64,000 bases of DNA, taken from NCBI RefSeq assembly GCF_026210795.1, contig NC_089455.1:2480001-2544000 (forward strand). Reading direction: 5' to 3'. Under the pieces are notes generated by a model. That model did no database searches. It was not told the DNA's origin and saw only the letters and a program-made list of their open reading frames with translations. Made by a program: the position numbers and the translations under genes. Origin of the DNA: Rhizophagus irregularis (Eukaryota > Glomeromycota > Glomeromycetes > Glomerales > Glomeraceae). Of this stretch, positions 61,431 to 64,000 are shown piece after piece (the first letter of the stretch is position 1; each line of letters opens with the position of its first letter).

Positions 61431-62108
61431 ATCATGTATTTTTAACCAATTAGATTACACTTTATATATCATATTAGATTTAATTGGATCACTCCCGCTA
61501 AATATACATTTATCTGTAATTTAATATTTAATATTAATTTAATTCAAAAATTTTTATAAATAAATTTAAAAAAAAATTCTAATATTAATAAAAAAAAAAT
61601 TAAATAATTATTAAATATTATTTATTATCCCTTAAACGGTAAGACATTACAGGCAAATTTGCTATGATTTTACCAAAATTTCAGCTCTCATTTACTTTTT
61701 TGAAGAATAAGGCTATTCCAATAAAAATTTTTTTCTAAATAGTTTGAATATTATATCACATGGTGGTTATCATCATTTTCCAATCACATACTAAAAAATT
61801 AAAATTAACTATTGATCAAAACGTTGCATTTTAACGATAACCTAATTTTAAAATAATTTTGTATTTAATCTCAATGGACTCATTGGAATTTAGCTGTAGC
61901 CATATCAAACCTTAATAATAAAATGTAAAATAAGTTGCAAGAAATAATTTTTATTATGCTAATTTTTATGATTTAAAAGTAAGATTTCAAAATTACATAA
62001 TGCCTTAAAAAAAAAATAATTTTTGTAAAATTTATAAAAAAAGTGCAATGTATATGTTACGAAAATTAACTAATTTTAAATAAGAAAAATTAAAATAAAA
62101 TATCATTT
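61431..62108. other. AT-rich spacer
   Basis: Nothing recognisable. Poly-A/T runs, no open frame of note on either strand. Confidence 0.4.
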
Positions 62109-62745
62109 TTAATCATCATCTTTCTTATATATATGAAAATCCTTAAAACAATTACTTCTTTCTTTATTATAATATAAGACTAAATTACATTTTATACAAT
62201 ATAACTGTAATTGAGAAGGATTTTTTGTTGCTTTTTCCTGATTCTTTTTTGCTAAATATTTACACCATATACAACTACTCCTTGTTTCTCTCCATTCTGG
62301 AAAATGACCTTCCAGTAATAATCTTTCTATAGGGGGTTCTAAGGTTGCTTGCCGAAACCTAGGGTTTAGGGCTTTAGGCAAGATGGCGTTTTGCCGAAAA
62401 GTGAAATTCTATTGAAACTATATTAAAGTTATATTAAAAAACTGGCGAAACTTTGGAGAAAGGTGAAACTGCCAAAACTTATTATAAATGCTGAAACTGC
62501 TGAAACTCTGCCGAAACTATAATAAATCTATAGTAAAATTTTGACAAAACTAATCGTAAGATTTTGAAGAGGTTTAGACAAGCAACCTTAAGGGGTTCAA
62601 ATTTTGCTGTAACATATTGCTGCTTTTTAGTAGAATTAACATAAATAAACTTAAATTGTTTAGTTAATTCATCAACTTGATTTTATGTATGTGGTTTTTT
62701 ATTACTTCCTCCTAAATCTTTTTTAATTAAGGGTACAGTATGTGT
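62109..62745 (-). pseudogene. piggyBac-like transposase C-terminal fragment, split by a MITE
   Basis: The distal part encodes EPPIERLLLEGHFPEWRETR followed by a Cys-rich finger: C-x2-C (CIWC), then C-x2-C (CIKC), then a CFKDFHIY end. This cysteine spacing at the C-terminus is typical of piggyBac-type transposases (known family feature; assignment from memory). Upstream, after removing the 62341-62589 MITE, the frame continues VNSTKKQQYVTAKFEPPIER without a break, and further up NKKPHT-stop-NQVDEL shows an in-frame stop. The N-terminal catalytic region is absent, so this is a dead fragment. The stretch MPKALNPRFRQA at the start of the distal open frame is MITE sequence, not protein. Confidence 0.5.
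62341..62589 (-). mobile_element. MULE-type MITE family, copy 3, inside the piggyBac-like fragment
   Basis: The ends are AAGGTTGCTTGCCGAAACCT and AGGTTTAGACAAGCAACCTT. Flanks AGGGGGTTCT (62331-62340) and AAGGGGTTCA (62590-62599) match at 8 of 10 positions, a 9-10 bp duplication typical of MULE-type elements. Collapsing it restores K-F-E-P-P-I-E-R in the host fragment. Confidence 0.7.
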
Positions 62746-62878
62746 CGATCATTTTTATTATGTATCAGGTGGCTATTTTTTCTAAACACGTGCAAATCCA
62801 AAAACTCGGTTTACATATCAACTCAATTATCGTGACATACAAACAAGTTTTACATTTCAAATTTTAGCCTATAATAAT

Positions 62879-64000
62879 ATGACACGTAACTGGTATAATT
62901 TTATCGTTCAAAAAAATCCTTCCATCTATAAAAGTTACCAAAGAATGAATAAAAGCTGGTTTGTTATTGAAATGTCTTCTGAATTTGAAGTGTTACCTCT
63001 CCATAAAGAATTATCGGAATTTTTTTTGCCAAAACACTACTATTATAATCTTGAAAAAACTCTACAACTAAATGCAAATGTTGGTTATATTCATTTGCAA
63101 AACAATGCTCATGACGAAAGTTCATGGGTTCCATTATTACCAGATTATACTGTATATACCTCTTTAGCTGGAAATTTTTTCAAGTTATCTATTAAAAGAG
63201 TGGAGGATTCTTTGCAATATTTTTGGCAAAATTTTGGCAAAGATTCTACGTTTATTAATTGTAATGCTTAAGGTCAGGAAAAATTAGGGTTTCACTTAAT
63301 GATAAAACATTATAATTTGAAAAATATATCACTTCCTTCAGTTCTGGGGCTTACCGAACCTACTATAATAGAAATTTTGCAAAAAACAATTCATAAAGTT
63401 TTTCCAGATCGTTTTTCCTATCATGGCCAAACTAAAAAAGAAAAAGGTTTAATTCGTAGTCTTAAACGGAAAAGTGATGAACTTGAAAAATTTTGTAGTA
63501 CTGAAGAAACTATTGTTTGTGGGATAAAATTGGAAGAAAAGGGAAAAATCATCAATCCAAAATTTACACAAGCCCTTATGGTGATGCATGAAAAGGATAA
63601 ATCGGCATTATATAATGCTAACCGTAATATTAAACGGTTAAAAATCAAGATCGCACAATTTCAAGATGAAAAATCCAATTTGAATAATAAAACTGAAATA
63701 CTAAACCAAAAATCTGAGAGGATAAAGAAATCAGTAAATGATATATTAGACGAAAAAAAATTAGGATCTACAATTTTAATTAGTACAGAGCAATATCTTT
63801 CTCTTATACTTTCTCATCCTTGTAATCATTGTAATAATACCGATCTTCAAAATAAATCTTATCATGTATCATATGTGGGTTTTAATATTACAATTGATGT
63901 AAGTTGTCAACTATGTGGTACGATTGATTCATATTCCAATCAATCAAAGGGGATCAACTTTTCGCATCTTATTGCAGCATCAGCTTTGGCAAGTGGTGTT
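62879..64000 (+). pseudogene. Mutator-domain-like transposase ORF, one in-frame stop, runs off the window
   Basis: The frame starts at 62879 (MTRNWYNFIVQKNPSIYKSY). It is open for 130 codons, meets a single TAA (63269-63271) and then stays open in the same frame to 64000. Downstream parts are a helical region (YHGQTKKEKGLIRSLKRKSD), a Lys-rich coiled coil (about 63540-63755), then a cysteine pair CNHC, a second pair CQLC and INFSHLIAASALASGV. A C-x2-C...C-x2-C followed by a hydrophobic A-x-x-x-G helix recalls the Mutator-domain transposases of animals and fungi; this is a tentative match. The first ATG may not be the true start. Whether the stop is a mutation, an error or an unseen intron is open. 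Confidence 0.45.

Overview
This 64 kb window is eukaryotic and very AT-rich. It has short spliced genes with 65-120 bp introns (GTAAGT-type donors, TACTAAC/CTAAC-like branch sites, pyrimidine-TAG acceptors), long repeat-filled spacers and many transposon fossils. The gene families suggest an arbuscular mycorrhizal fungus (Glomeromycotina, Rhizophagus-like). They include a WD40-like/TRP-like channel family, FAR1-type Mutator elements, Crypton-like recombinases and poly-Asn fucosyltransferase-like proteins. The taxonomic call is inference from family recognition, not a search. No tRNA, rRNA or CRISPR was seen.

Layout. 1-10.0 kb: repeat and transposon graveyard. It holds a pogo-like terminus, a nested tandem repeat with a 180 bp MITE, a Crypton-like tyrosine recombinase pseudogene (5.7-6.8 kb), a 108 bp tandem array (8.7-9.6 kb) and a degenerate interstitial TTAGGG tract (9.8-10.0 kb). 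11.3-17.9 kb: two real genes facing apart, a small GPI-anchored Kre9/KNH-like cell-surface protein (minus) and a ten-exon 1160-aa DENN-domain Rab-GEF-type protein with an inserted C1-like zinc finger (plus). 17.9-24.8 kb: AT-rich repeats, including two related elements that contain arrays of exon-like micro-cassettes. 24.9-29.6 kb: two tandem paralogous O-fucosyltransferase-like type II membrane proteins (minus). 31.4 kb: a small secreted Pro/Ala/Thr-rich GPI-type protein. 32-36.3 kb: MITEs and foldback repeats. 36.5-40.5 kb: an eight-exon WD40-like/TRP-like ion-channel gene with a local lesion near its last membrane helix. 41.0-44.1 kb: a convergent five-exon gene for a large ectodomain plus multi-helix membrane protein. 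44.3-45.3 kb: a retroelement insertion nested in a TA-flanked element. 46-52.2 kb: degenerate duplications, a TIR element, a dead paralogue and then a live paralogue of the 31.4 kb secreted protein. 54.5-64 kb: transposon nest. A FAR1/MULE transposase pseudogene is split by a 243 bp-class MITE and by a 2,941 bp TA-flanked element. After it come a piggyBac-like fragment split by the same MITE family and a partial Mutator-domain-like transposase ORF running off the window.

The most unusual structure is the 2,941 bp element (56151-59091). On the minus strand it carries a series of tiny exon-like blocks (26-45 nt) bounded by good splice-site consensus. The spacers between them have stem-loops that change in a compensated way from copy to copy, one immediately at the 5' splice site and one before the pyrimidine tract. 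The same block/spacer design, including a GGACTTTAAAG motif and a GAAACGTT/AACGTTTC stem, recurs on the plus strand at 19.5-20.9 kb.

The host genes show no shared operon or pathway. They are cell-surface, trafficking and glycosylation functions scattered between repeats. The gene models below were built by eye from frame, splice consensus and family similarity.
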